Of a stretch of DNA of 64,000 bases, positions 24,086-35,394 are shown piece by piece. A model generated the notes under the pieces. That model saw only the letters and a program-made list of their open reading frames with translations, did not search any database and was not told the origin of the DNA. Positions within the stretch are counted from its first letter, which is position 1, and each line of letters starts with the position of its first letter. Made by a program: the position numbers and the translations under genes. The DNA lies in NCBI RefSeq assembly GCF_932526225.1, contig NC_064045.1:14750442-14814441 (forward strand), read 5' to 3'. Source of the DNA: Nematostella vectensis (lineage: Eukaryota > Cnidaria > Anthozoa > Actiniaria > Edwardsiidae).

Positions 24086-24469
24086 CTTGTTCCTTCCTGT
24101 AGAAAAAGATAGCAAAAAGGGCGGGAAAAAACCCGAACGAAGAAATTGGGTAGAATTAATCAACCAGAATGTCGAAAAACTACCTCAAACGATTCCTTGA
24201 TGGTTCCACTGATTGTATCGACGATTATTTTATAAAAAGAGTGATTGGAAAAACACGTAAAAGCTGAAGAATATAGGGAAGCACTCTTCGTAAACCAAAC
24301 GATGCGAAAGCACGACACAACTGATTGATGCTTGGCGCTACGCTCTCTCGTACCAGCCCCTCACGACCTAGGCTGATGACGAAATAGAATTAGCTAAATA
24401 TATAGGCCTGAGTGAACCTCTAGGGAACGCGCAAGGTGCGAATTCCGAATGCCCAACATAAACACATTT

Positions 24470-25527
24470 GTATGGGAGGGAAGAAAGTCTTTTGCAAGAG
24501 GTGTCGGTTCTCATGCGTCTTATTTGAATGATAATACACGGATCGTGATTGGCTTGCTTGCCATGGCGCGAACGATTCTCGAAATATGGTACCAAAAATT
24601 TGATTGGATCAAAGCGGGAAATGAATGTAGTTCGAATCTGAGTAGCCCCTACGGGCGGGGAGTGTTGTGTGACTCCGACCGCTGGGGGCTGCAAAGGAGA
24701 CTAACAGCCGATTGGGTTATCGTGTTATCTTCAGAAACAAGGATCCCGCACGTCTTTGTATCTGTTTCCATTTGGTCCGCACAATATCCAGTAATGGCGA
24801 AAGTTCGTTATACCGGATTAGTTAGCCGCTTTAGCGGAACATCGCCCCTCCACACTTGAACGAATGCCCGTTAGTTCATATGGAGTCTAGAAAAAGAGCA
24901 TCAGAATTTATATCAGACGAGAGCAACCACAAGAAGCAATGTTTTCAATCAGTGGAAGACAAAAAGTGTACGCCGAGAAAGTGCGGTGGCGACGAAAATG
25001 AGGACAAACTTGAAACAACCTCCACGTGCCGCGAAAAACTACGCTAGAAACTCCTCCGGAAACAGAGTGAAGAAAGTCTTTTGCAATGTCGTGAAGGCGG
25101 AACAATGTAAGCGTTGTTAGAAATTGGTTTCGTGTCTGATTTGATCGAGTTAAGCCCACAACACTCGGTGTTTCCTGCAACAAGTGAAAATCCTCCACAT
25201 GTATTTGCCATCTTCCAGTCGAAAATCCAAGCTTGATGAAGGAATCGGCACTTTTCATCCAGTGCGGATGCTTTTCGGCTCATATGGATCTTGGAAAGTG
25301 CAAAGTGAATTGTTTAACCACGTTGTAATAGATTCTGGACTAGTGCAGAAGTTTGCATTTGAAACAGCGGATGAAGCATCACTTGTCACGAAATGGTTTT
25401 CGCCCGCGCACCCCTGCGTTGATTGGCTAGTTCTTGCGGGATTGTTGTTTCTAAAAATAGTGTGATTACCAAACCGGCCATACCAAATTTACAATACATG
25501 AGTGACGCCCCTATTTATGAGCCCCTG
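24470..25527. mobile_element. Main part of the 1.1-kb TIR element (copy 1)
   Basis: It ends in the right terminal inverted repeat GAGTGACGCCCC...GAGCCCCTG (25500-25527). Two short plus-strand frames are kept open in both copies: one of 63 codons, Lys/Glu/Cys-rich, at 24856-25047, and one of 93 codons at 25184-25465 that ends in a hydrophobic segment (WLVLAGLLFLKIV). Neither matches a transposase that I know. They may be exons of a passenger gene or chance frames. Copy 2 (36814-37907) is the intact reference. Confidence 0.6.
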
Positions 25528-26040
25528 ATACAGCAGAAATGCCGTTTTAGGACTGTGTGTTTTATTTGTATCTGATTATAGCTATTGAGTTCATCGTAAT
25601 TTGATGTGCAATGGTCCGAATCTTTTTGTATGTAGAATAAAAAAAAAACTTAGCCTGTCTCGGGTGTCGATATTTTTTGTAAATAAGCCCTTTTTATCTA
25701 GAGATAAAACAGATTTTGAAATAAACGCCTCCCTCGTATAAGCGACTTCCAATCGCCTCGACGGTTGTAGCGGTCTGACTGAAAAATCATCAGGATCATG
25801 GAGTCATAAATGACACACATTTAGTTTTCACACGATGGATTAGACGGATAGCAAAAAGGTTGGGAAAAAACGGAAGGAAAAATAGATAGTTGAGATAAAA
25901 TGATGTGCGCATCGTTATGCTACATTAATTCGATCTCATTTTTTAAAAAATAATAACGTTTTATTACAATAGTGTAGTCGTATGATTATATACTCATTAT
26001 TTCTATCTTTTTTAGATTATAACGAGTCAAGTCATCCTAT
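25528..26040. other. Upstream region of EEP gene 1
   Basis: AT-rich, non-coding. A TTTTTTAG/AT junction near 26014 resembles a splice acceptor 50 bases before the ATG, so an upstream untranslated exon is possible. It is nearly identical to 37908-38420. Confidence 0.4.
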
Positions 26041-26063
26041 CCTACCAGATTTCCAGTTGAGAC

Positions 26064-26936
26064 ATGGCCAGTTCGTCGAAAGACTCGGCCAGTTGTTCGG
26101 AAGACTCGGTCAGTTCGTTGGCCGCTGATTTGAAAGGTATGACCCTGGGACAAGGCACTGTCTTCAAGGTAATGAGTATAAATATTGGGAAACATAAAAA
26201 AGACGACAAAAAAGAACAAGTACACACTGAAGACGACAAAAAAAGAAAAGGGCTCGCTCAACAGAAAAGAGAAAAAGTGGTCGACCTGCTGAATGAAGAA
26301 AAACCCGATCTTGTTTTTTTGCAAGAGTGTTCAAGTGCTAGAGAGCTCGAGAATAGTTTACCACCGTCTTTTAAGTGTGCAGAGGGGGCAGTGAATGACA
26401 CAAACAAAAGCTGTTCATGCATCGTTTTCAATGAAGATAACATAGAAGTCAAGCCCTTTGGCATAACCCATCTTTACCTTAAAGAAAATGCCAAGTTATC
26501 GGATGAAGAGGAATTTCTTGAAAGGTTGTATGTCGGACGCTGCAAATCAAAAAAAAGGTCGTTAGACCTGTTGGTTGCTTCCTATCACGGACGTTATAAT
26601 AGAAAAGATGGAAAAGGGGGCCTAAGAGATGAGAAAAAGAAAAACATTTTTAGTGAGTTACTAATACTGCTAGATGAAGTTTGCAACAAAGCAGAATGCA
26701 AAGTTCTTGTTGGAGGTGGCTTCAATCTTAAGTATGCGAAAGCTGAAGAAGTAGTTCAAGAAGGATCAAACCAGTACAACCTGTACACAAAGGGCTCCCA
26801 GGGTAAGCCAATGGATGACATGGTGGACTATTTTATGTATAACGGTCCACCAGGTGATGTCAGGAATGTTCGAGTTGGGGATGCGATTGACCTGTTTTAT
26901 CATAAACCTCTATATGCAGATTTTAAGCTAAAATAA
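26064..26936 (+). CDS. EEP-fold (exonuclease-endonuclease-phosphatase) protein, copy 1, active site altered
   Basis: A single open frame of 290 residues. After a Ser-rich N-terminus (MASSSKDSAS) and the block GMTLGQGT come the EEP motifs: Asn40 in VMSINIG, Glu88 in DLVFLQE and His175 in VASYHGR. The metal-binding GDFN box reads GGFN (Gly219 where Asp is expected) and the final DH pair reads YH (Tyr279-His280). Copy 2 has the canonical residues in both places. In this family the aspartates polarise water or hold Mg2+, so this protein is probably catalytically dead although its frame is intact. The start context GACATGG is favourable. A lysine-rich stretch follows residue 43. The substrate cannot be inferred; the family includes DNases, RNases and phosphoesterases. 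Confidence 0.8.
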   Translation: MASSSKDSASCSEDSVSSLAADLKGMTLGQGTVFKVMSINIGKHKKDDKKEQVHTEDDKKRKGLAQQKREKVVDLLNEEKPDLVFLQECSSARELENSLPPSFKCAEGAVNDTNKSCSCIVFNEDNIEVKPFGITHLYLKENAKLSDEEEFLERLYVGRCKSKKRSLDLLVASYHGRYNRKDGKGGLRDEKKKNIFSELLILLDEVCNKAECKVLVGGGFNLKYAKAEEVVQEGSNQYNLYTKGSQGKPMDDMVDYFMYNGPPGDVRNVRVGDAIDLFYHKPLYADFKLK

Positions 26937-27687
26937 ACCCGCCCAGAACAGACATGGAAAGAAACAACGTTAAACCAGCTTCTCCACCAGTGTATGTTTA
27001 AGGTACCTCTAGCGAGACTGATGGCAATTAGGGGAAGATCATTATTTACCGGGGGCGATACACCTTGTTATTGTATATTATACTTATATTATTGTAGACA
27101 AAAATGTATTGTAAAGTTCCCTTTTAAAACACATCTACTTAATCAATTTTTATATATAGTAATAAAACATCACTCAAACACCGATGTCCTTTTTTTTCAT
27201 ACCCGAAACAAACAACTAGTCAAAGCGAAAAATCAAGCAAAAAAGATAAGAAACAAATAAAAAAAAAGAAATAATAGAAGAAAAGAAGAAGAAGAACATG
27301 TGTCTTGATTTTCTAGGTAATATTTATCAGGGGCGATACACCTTGTTATTGTATATTATACTTATATTATTGTAGACAAAAATGTATTGTAAAGTTCCCT
27401 TTTAAAACACATCTACTTAATCAATTTTTATATATAGTAATAAAACATCACTCAAACACCGATGTCCTTTTTTTTCATACCCGAAAAAAACAACTAGTCA
27501 AAGCGAAAAATCAAGCAAAAAAGACAAGAAACAAATAAAAAAAGAGAAATAATAGAAGAAAAGAAGAAGAAGAACATGTGTCTCGATTTTCTAGGTAATA
27601 TTTATTAGAAAACAACAACGTAGTTTACAAGGTCCGAGCTGTGTCAGCCATGCTTTCATGAGTGCATCCTATTCTAAGTGACGTCAC
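26937..27687. repeat. EEP 3' flank with a ~282-bp tandem duplication and partial LTR
   Basis: The block beginning GGGGCGATACACCTTG occurs at about 27050 and again at about 27330, each ending in TTGATTTTCTAGGTAATATTTAT or a close variant. Copy 2 has it once (39610-39890). From about 27580 to 27687 the sequence equals the first ~110 bp of the gypsy LTR found at 39859. It stops abruptly after GACGTCAC, and this point is the right boundary of the large duplication. Confidence 0.8.
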
Positions 27688-29159
27688 GTAATATATAGAT
27701 TTAGGCACTGCCTAAAAGCGGAGCCAGCATAAACACCTTTTGTGTTGACTGATCAAAGGTATTATTGGGGGATCTAGGATCCTGCTCTCTACTGAGATTT
27801 ATTTATTGCACCAACCAAATGGATCCAGGCCTTATTCAATAATTTAAATTATGCAGTACATCAAAGTTAACAAACACAATTCCTGGTGTGGATATGGCTG
27901 TCAAAGTTTTCAAGAGTCTAATGGTCCCATCATAGGAGTTCCATTATGAATATCTTTTTTTTAATCAAAACAATACTCCCACAAGCTTTGCCCTTGTGCA
28001 GAAAATGTCATGGATGTAATAGCATTCCAAATATTCAAAATAATATATTTAGACTGTTTAGATGCCATACTGTGATTTTTATGTATTGGTTTAGTGGCGA
28101 TTCTCTCCTTCATTGGACCAAATATTCTGATAAATGTCTGGAAATTAAAATTCAAAAATATATCTCCTTTCATGCATTACATATTGGTGCACCCTACTTT
28201 ACCATATAGTGGCCTTGTTGTTGGTGGCCTACTCCCAAATGAATGCAATGAAGAAAAAACAGATTGAAAATGCTAACTTCTAATTTCAAACCAAACCCTT
28301 TCATTGATCTATGTTTGGGGTAGAGAGGAATCAAAGAATATCAATTGACTAAAAAATAATCGACGGGAGAGGAGATATAAAGTGAATTGACTCTACTTGA
28401 AAGGTTTGGTGAAAAAAATATAACAGTAATAAAAATAATTTGATTGAGCATTTCTTGACATTTCCCCTTTCCCATTATCTTAACCCTTTCACCACCACAG
28501 GCCTCTAAAAAGGCCATGTCTTTGCTATCCAAGCTATGTGAACAGAATTCTATTATTGAAAAAGAACAAGGTTGTTGCTAGTGTTATAAAGTTTAAGTAT
28601 CTTGCCCCAAAAAACCCTTCCCCTTAATAAAAGTTCCATTAATGTACATTTGTAAAGCTACATTCTGACAAGCTTTGTTCTTGCGAAGAACAATGGATGA
28701 AACAGGATTTCAAAGATGGAATATAGTGTCAGACACAATTTTAGATAAGATGCAATGCTGAAGATTTAATGTACCATTTTAAGTGGTGATTTTCCATCCC
28801 CATGGGAATTAATATCTACAAATATACATCCAGTAATGCATTATATTTTGGTGTTTTGAGAAACCCTGGATCTAACTATTCCAATGAAATAAATCTAAAC
28901 ATCTAAAATAAATGTAATGGGCAAGAGACTTAAAAAGAAAATCCTAAAAAGAAAATATAAGTAAAAGTAAAAAATGAAAATTCCTAATTTAAAAATCAAA
29001 TCTGTTCATTAATTTATTTTTGGTGTAGAGGGGAAATAGCAAAGAGCATCAATTGCATAAAAATAGTCAATAGGGAGAAGAAAAAGGAAGAAATATGACT
29101 CTTCCTTAAATGTCTGAAAAGAAAATATAATAACAATAATGTGATAATTATATTCAGTA
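27688..29159. other. Spacer between the two large copies, with an old internal duplication
   Basis: AT-rich and without a credible gene. Starts with a 17-base palindrome TTTAGGCACTGCCTAAA near 27701. Two halves, about 27930-28440 and 28620-29145, share an order of motifs: ACAAGCTTTG followed by CTTG(T/C)G, then the GGTGTAGAG-type / GGGTAGAG block, then CAATTG(A/C) and a poly-purine segment with AAATATAA. This suggests an ancient tandem duplication of about 690 bp, now perhaps two-thirds identical. Confidence 0.45.
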
Positions 29160-29442
29160 GGTTTTAGTTCGCTATTTACGCGATCGTTTTGGGGTTAAGA
29201 TTGTGGGGTTTTGCTTGGTTATCCCTCGCAGTTCGTACAGCGTTTTTAATGCTAAAGTCACCCAATTTAATCAACTCGTTCGTAGGCTATTAGAGCCGAT
29301 CGAGTATGTCTTTTGCTGGTTTCATAAGGGGGTTTCAAGTAAGTTTCTTTCGAGAGATGGGGTTCATTTGAATCATTCAGGTCAGCTTCGCTTTTACCGG
29401 AGCTATCGCGGAGCCATTTTGAAAGCCCTTTCTCTGCTCTAG
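29160..29442 (+). pseudogene. SGNH hydrolase C-terminal fragment (copy 2)
   Basis: Nearly identical to 1933-2215. It begins abruptly inside the gene, so the nucleophile and GTND blocks are missing and only the DGVHLNHSG block remains. The break at 29160 marks the left boundary of the second large copy. Confidence 0.9.
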
Positions 29443-29734
29443 TGATTTGTCCTTGTTCATCTTTCCTTTAAACATATATTTTACCTGTCCTATTGTGTCC
29501 AATTAATTTCTGCCACGCGACTCTTATATTCACCTCATGTGGTTTTCATTTTGAGCTTGTATAACGCTGTATAGTGCTTCAGCAGTGGTCTGCCACGTGC
29601 GCCCACCCTCATCCGGTTTGATTGTAACTTTGCATGATTGAGCATTTTAGTTTTCGGCCATGGCGGCGCAATCTCTTCAACTCTTCTGTTAATGTTTACG
29701 CTTATTCTGTATTGTTTTATGTTTTACAATCATT

Positions 29735-30295
29735 TCATTACTTTGAGGGCTTCCATCCTCCATTATCTCATTATATCGAGGGACTTGGCCTTCTATTATT
29801 TACTTTGAGGGCTTCGATCCTCCATTATTTTATTGTTTCGAGGGCTTTGCTTCTCTATTATTTACTTCCTTTGAGGGCTTCGATCCTGTATTATTTGATT
29901 ATTTGGAGGGCTTTGATCCTCAACATATTAATTAATTCCTTCGAGGACTTCGATCCTCATTCTTTGATTATTTGGAGGGCTTCGATCCTCTATTATTTGG
30001 TTATTTGGAGGGCTTTGATCCTCTATTAATTAATTCCTTTGAGGGCTTTGATCCTCTAATATTTGGAGGGCTTTGACCCTATATTAATTAATTCATTTGA
30101 GGGCTTCGATCCTCTATTATTTGGTTATTTGGAGGGCTTTGATCCTCTATTAATTAATTCCTTTGAGGGCTTTGATCCTCTATTATTTGGAGGGCTTTGA
30201 TCCTCTATTAATTAATTCATTTGAAGGCTTCGATCCTCTATTATTTGGTTATTTTGAGGGCTTTGATCCTCTATTAATTAATTCTATTAATTAAT
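29735..30295. repeat. Expanded GAGGGCTT(C/T)GATCCTC minisatellite
   Basis: About 16-18 units built on GAGGGCTTTGATCCTCTATT, with alternating spacers (TTTGGTTATTTG or AATTAATTCATT). Copy 1 has about three units (2515-2605). The 131-codon frame over this array is a translation of the repeat. Confidence 0.9.
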
Positions 30296-31027
30296 TCTAT
30301 GTATCTATCTATCTAATCTATCTAATCTATCTAATCTAATCTAATCTATCTAATCTATTACGATTTCCGAAAAAGTGCACCAAACATGTCCAAATCGATC
30401 TTGTAGCCAGGCATCCACTTTGGGTGGTAGACAAAATAACAGCTGTCGGAAACAAATGGTTTCCATGGAAACCGGATGCAAATTTCCCACACATTTACTG
30501 TATTTTCACGATTTCCGAAAAAGTGCACTAAACCTGTCCAAATCGATTTAAAAGCAAGTTTATCCTGTAGCCAATCATCCACTTTGGGTGGGTAGACAAA
30601 ATTACAGCTCTCGGAAACAAGTGGTTTCTATGGAAATCGGTTGCAAATTTTCCATACATTTACTGTATTTTCACGATTTCCGAAAAACGGCAGCAAACAT
30701 ATCCAAATAAGCCCCGTAGACGCCTACCCCCCTGCTACCCCCACTGGTCTAGCAATGCTAAGCACTGGAGGTCGTGACAGAATCGTGTTTTGAATAAACG
30801 CCGCAGCGTGAGACCTTAAGTTCGTGTTTCCCATACATTTACTGTATTTTCACGATTTTCGAAAAAGGGCAACAAACATGTCCAAATCGAGTTAAAAGCC
30901 AGTTTATCTTGTAGCCAGGCCCCAACTTTGGGTGGGTAGACAGCTCTCGGAAACAAGTGGTTTCCATGGAAACCGGATGCAAATTTACCATACATTTACT
31001 GTATTTTCACGATTTCCGAAAAAGGGC
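30296..31027. repeat. ATCT microsatellite plus ~160-bp repeat units (copy 2)
   Basis: Microsatellite 30300-30358, then five units headed by CACGATTT(C/T)CGAAAAA near 30360, 30507, 30675, 30852 and 31009. One unit more than copy 1. Confidence 0.75.
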
Positions 31028-31107
31028 AGTTTATTAATTTTGCAATAATATTTCTGACTTCACAAGGGGATTGTCAAAGAATATTTACATGTTGTCGCTA
31101 TACTAGG

Positions 31108-31702
31108 GTGTTTTTCTTTTCGGACCTTTCAATATATCGCGTGACTGCTTAGGTTGGGCAGCCGCTGACCAAACCGAAGGCGCAAAAAGCGTTCCTCCCT
31201 TTCTCGATTGCTCAGCCAACACGAAGGTATGTTTCTACTTCTCTCAAAGAAATCCATCGAAATCTCAGAGAATCTTATCCATCTGCGGCTGATTTTCTAC
31301 AGATCCATTTGCTAAGATGTGTATTGTTCTTTTAGCGAGCGATCGGTGCTTTTATTTTATGAAAACAAAGCAAATTCATTACGAATTTATGCATGCGCTC
31401 ACGGGAATCCACATGCTTACACGCGTTCTTTGTATTTCAGGTCTATCGACTAATACACGAAAAGAAAGTACAATTTCGTTTTATACATGAATATGTGCCC
31501 TCAGTTAACGATCGTGGTTCATGTTTTTCAAGGATCGGGGTTTACCGTCGGCGTTAACAAACATATTTCGAGTAAGAAAGTTCGCGATGTCCGTAACAGC
31601 ACATGTAAAACACGAACCGTGAAACTTACAAGCTAATTGTTATTCCTTCTTATTTCAGGCTTCATCGCCAACTTCATTTTTGTATCTCCTTGTCAGCAAA
31701 CA
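31108..31702 (+). ncRNA. Copy 2 of the splice-bounded exons; one donor lost
   Basis: Matches 3290-3874: exon 1 ends at 31225 (/GTATGT), the microexon starts at 31441 after TATTTCAG, and the third exon is 31659-31702 with /GTAAGT. The microexon donor GTAAGT of copy 1 reads GAAAGT here (31464-31469), which should abolish normal use of that exon. Confidence 0.4.
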
Positions 31703-33862
31703 GTAAGTACAATTTCGTTATATCCATGAATATGTCGGAATCATAGTTAACGATCTGGGTTTAGAAAACATTCATGTTTATCGTTTACCGAAGGACGGCG
31801 CTTATCGTTTACGGTAACAAACATATTTCGATTCAATAATTCGCTATCCCTTAGCCATGCGAATGTCGCTAGTAATAACAAACAATTCCACTTTGTTGTA
31901 AGATTTTCATTTGAAATCATTGTAGGTGTTTCGATATAAACAAAGATAGAAGCAATTGCAATTTAGCGAAATGTTGTTATTATAATAATTCAGGAATTAT
32001 AAATTCGAGTCAAAACAAAAACTTTATACCGGCGGCCGGGATCAAAATAATTGGCATATCCGCGCGATGTCGCTTGTTTAATACTTATATCAAGTGGGTA
32101 CAATTCTGTTGTAGGGTTTTCGCTTAAAATCATTTTAGTTAGACGTAGTTAGAAGCGATTGCGGTTTAGCGAAATGTTGTTATTCGGCTACCGAATTTAA
32201 ATTTATGCGCGTAAATCAAAACAAACACACTTTCTTCGGTATAGTTCACTAATCTTGTAAGCCGTGCGAATGTCGCTTGCTTTAATAGTTATGACAAAAC
32301 CAATTTTGTTGTAAGCTTTCCCTATTTCAAATCATTGGTCGGTGCTATCATATAATCAAAACAAACCCATGTTTGATGACTAATTTGTAGTATTGTTGTA
32401 TGCATTTTTAAAAATTTAAGAAATGCTCTCTTTAAAAACAAATTTATCAGCATAGCTGTTATTATTTAGCCTGTCTATTGTAAACATATGTTGTACAGAA
32501 TTGAAAAAAACTGTTTCACTAGTTTCTGACTTATGCTAAACAATATGTATGTGGTTCTTTAGCTGATAACAATAGAAGCAGACCAAGATAATATGCATTT
32601 CACAATTGCGTCAAATGAAAACATACACAGTTACATTAGAGAAACAGTACTACCGTCAACACCGGTTAAACCATATTTGTTTACATACTTTGTTTTCACT
32701 TATTTTCTGTTATTTCAATGAGCAAGCACTAACCAATGTCTATCGTAAACATATGTTGTACAAAATATTAGGCTTGAAAATCTGTCTAACCAGTTTCTGG
32801 CTTATGCTAAACTATATGTATGTGGTTCTTTAGCTGATAACAATAGAAGCAGACCAAGATAATATGACTTTCACAATTGCGTCAAATAAAAACACAAACA
32901 GTTACATTAGAGAAACAGTACTACTGTAAACACCGGTTAAACCATATTTGTTTACATACTTTGTTTTCATTTATTTTCTGTTATTTCAATGAGCAAGCAC
33001 TAACCAATGTCTAATCTATCTAATCTAATCTAATCTATCTAACCTATCTAACCTATCTAATCTAATCTATCTCATCTTTCTATCTAATCTATCTATTTAG
33101 CTCTTAGTTAGGGCCCAGTCGCACTAGCAAGATGTTCAGGAGATTTCAGGGACATTTAGGTGGACAAGTTTGTCCCGACATCTACGCACTATCAGACATT
33201 CTTAAATTAAGGTCGCACTGGCTGCAACATCCGTAGATCACGAGCCCTAAAAATAACATCGTATGTCATTCATCTGCGTTTCCTTCGCGCGCGGGAGATT
33301 CGAAGAGCAAATACTCTCTGAATGCTGCACGTCTGCATATTAAAAGAAAATGTCATAAAAAAACTGCTGCTTTTCGTTTGGATGTACCTATACATCGTGC
33401 TGCGATAGTCGGATGCATAGCTGTTACTGTTTGCAAATGTAGTTGTCTATTATGCACCAAAGGCGAAGACGTACATGTTTGGCTTAGAATTGACCGTTCC
33501 TCACGCCGCCACATTGTTGGAAATAAGGGGTTTTGGTAGGGATTCACCTCTAGCTTTGAAGGCGAAGCGAAGGTTGCTTGCTATTTAAGACCATTTACAT
33601 TTTTTTGTGTGAGTGACGTTCTTTGCACGATAAGAATAGAATATTTTTTTTTCCTTATGAGTCTGCATAATTTTTGGACCAGTTTCTGATCTGTTCAAAC
33701 CAACAAACAAAAAATAAGAAAGAAAGAAAAAAAAATGTTCCTACCCAACTGCTTTTTATACGAACAAAATCCATATTCGTTTCCCCGTGTTTTTTATTCA
33801 GTTTTATTATTTTATTATTATGTGTATGTGAAGGACCGCCTTTTGATTATTTCACGCGAGTG
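31703..33862. other. Non-coding stretch homologous to 3875-6087
   Basis: Collinear with copy 1 at roughly 97-98 % by eye. It holds the same two-unit ~300-bp repeat (32470-33005) without the AAT tract, and the microsatellite 33010-33098. No gene seen. Confidence 0.7.
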
Positions 33863-34689
33863 ATGACTAAAATAGAAATTTAGCCTAAATCCGCTAAATA
33901 GCGCAAAAATCGCTGTAAGTTTTTTTTGACGTATTTCCAGCCCTACTCTGTATTTTCTATGCAGAAAATAGGTAATTTTTAATTTTTTTGTTATTAACAA
34001 TTACCCCCCTTACTATTAGGTTCTGTTTCGGTTCTGTTTAGGTTCTAAGAAATTTTAGGTTCTAGGATCACCGTGGTTTTTAATTTGACCTCCATTTAAT
34101 ATTTGCAATGCTTGTCTTGATCATCTGTTGGTTTACAAAAAAGAAGCCAATTCGAGCAAAATTCTTCCAACTGCCGTCGACTTAGTTTGATCAAAATTGT
34201 AGTTCCATGAGTCACGATCGATCAACAAGCTCACACTTAAGCTATATAATACTAAGTACACGGAAGTAAGTCTTTTACCAGACGGCGCATACAATTTATA
34301 GAATGACTTTTACTTAAGTATAGTAACGTTACACGATGACTTTCACTTAACACGTTTCACCTTGCTTTTATAGATAGAGCTCATAAAAAATAAATGCAAT
34401 ACATAATTGAGTTAATTCATTTATTTATTGACTTATCGGGTTATATCCTTATCGTATACTATTTAGAAATCTACAAAACTGCAAGTATAAATTTAATCAC
34501 CGCTCATTGGAACTGGGTTTACTAGCTAGACTGTAAATAATGGCCTTGGATTGATCGCTATGCAAACAGACCTTTGAAAATAACGGCGCTGATTCAGGTA
34601 TAGCGAATATGGAGAACAATGTGCAGCCGCGGTTTACAAAAATAATAAAACTCGCCTACAGGCACCATGATGCCTTTTTGTTCCCATTA

Positions 34690-35291
34690 TGCACCAGTCA
34701 ATTGAAACCACGGCACCCCGACCCCCGGGACATAGCGGGGAAATTAACATTCATGTGGTGTGAAATGCGCGTTACTTTCCCGGCCACCAGGGCCTGTGAC
34801 GCTGTTAAAAAACCCAGATACATGGCCCCGGTGTTTTCCGATAACGTCCCATTATCGAAAGACATACCTTTCTTTGAGCTGCCCTTTCCAGTGAACTAAA
34901 CTTCAGCGAGATTAAGCGTATGCATACTACACCCACTTCCGGGCCCTCTCTAGTATTTTCACCACAGGCTACCCCAAATTTTAAATTTAACAGGCATCGA
35001 TAGATAGAGAAAAAACTTTATTTTTTTCAGTCAATACCAGAGATATAGATTTGCAAGTATTTTTGTTGAAAGATTATAATTTGAATATGCCGGGGGGGAA
35101 AACGGGGAAGTCCAACGCAATTTCCGGTTCAGCGTTAATTCCCGCCCCCTTTTCCGGTCTGTTGAGGGCTTCTGTTAAATCCCCTGTCCCCCGGTGGACA
35201 ACAGGTGTTAAATAGGTGTTAAAATCCCCCGCATGGCTGCGTTACCTCCCCGGTGTGTCCCGGGGGGCCGGGCTGTCAATTGACTGGTGCA
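34690..35291. mobile_element. Harbinger-like MITE with TTA target duplication
   Basis: Inverted ends start TGCACCAGTCAATTG (34690) and finish CAATTGACTGGTGCA (35291). Similarity continues inwards through CCCCCGGGACA. Both sides are flanked by TTA (34687-34689 and 35292-35294), the TWA target type of PIF/Harbinger. It is 602 bp long with no transposase. The array units of copy 1 retain only its right end. Confidence 0.75.
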
Positions 35292-35394
35292 TTATTTGCG
35301 GATACCTGTAATGCGTTATCGAGAACTGCCTCTAATAATGATGGATCAGAGTTCAGACATTTTAAAAGTTATTTGTTTATGCAAATTGCCTCTT

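Larger units (their letters stand above)
19581..24391 (-). mobile_element. DIRS1-like retrotransposon nested in the Ngaro-like element
   Basis: The inverted terminal repeats share a perfect 35-bp core (19648-19682 versus 24321-24355). The internal complementary region of DIRS elements is present. Positions 19785-19843 are the reverse complement of the left terminus, and 19840-19889 that of the right terminus (24345-24391), so the two outer ends are joined head to head through one AATT. The same AATT borders both ends at the insertion site (19577-19580 and 24388-24391). The empty site GAATGTAATTAGCTAA is preserved in the outer element's internal repeat at 15607-15620. Length is 4.8 kb. Genes on the minus strand are Gag, RT/RNase H/MT-like and tyrosine recombinase. 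Confidence 0.93.
15370..24469 (-). mobile_element. Ngaro-like YR retrotransposon, interrupted by a DIRS1-like element
   Basis: The insert is delimited by comparison with the empty site in copy 2 (GTATT/ATATGGG, 36845-36855). Its repeats have the split-direct-repeat layout of Ngaro/PAT elements. Repeat A lies at 15370-15463 and 15693-15786, B at 15565-15614 and 19531-19580, and C at 15615-15692 and 24392-24469. In the internal block B, C and A are contiguous, as expected of joined element ends. Outer B and C are separated by the nested element 19581-24391. Without it the element is about 4.3 kb. Genes lie on the minus strand in the order Gag-like, RT/RNase H, tyrosine recombinase. No target duplication is seen apart from a TT shared by all junctions, as expected for recombinase-mediated insertion. 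Confidence 0.9.

Noticed and set aside
29634-30029. 131-codon plus-strand frame
   Set aside because: Mostly a translation of the GAGGGCTT minisatellite.
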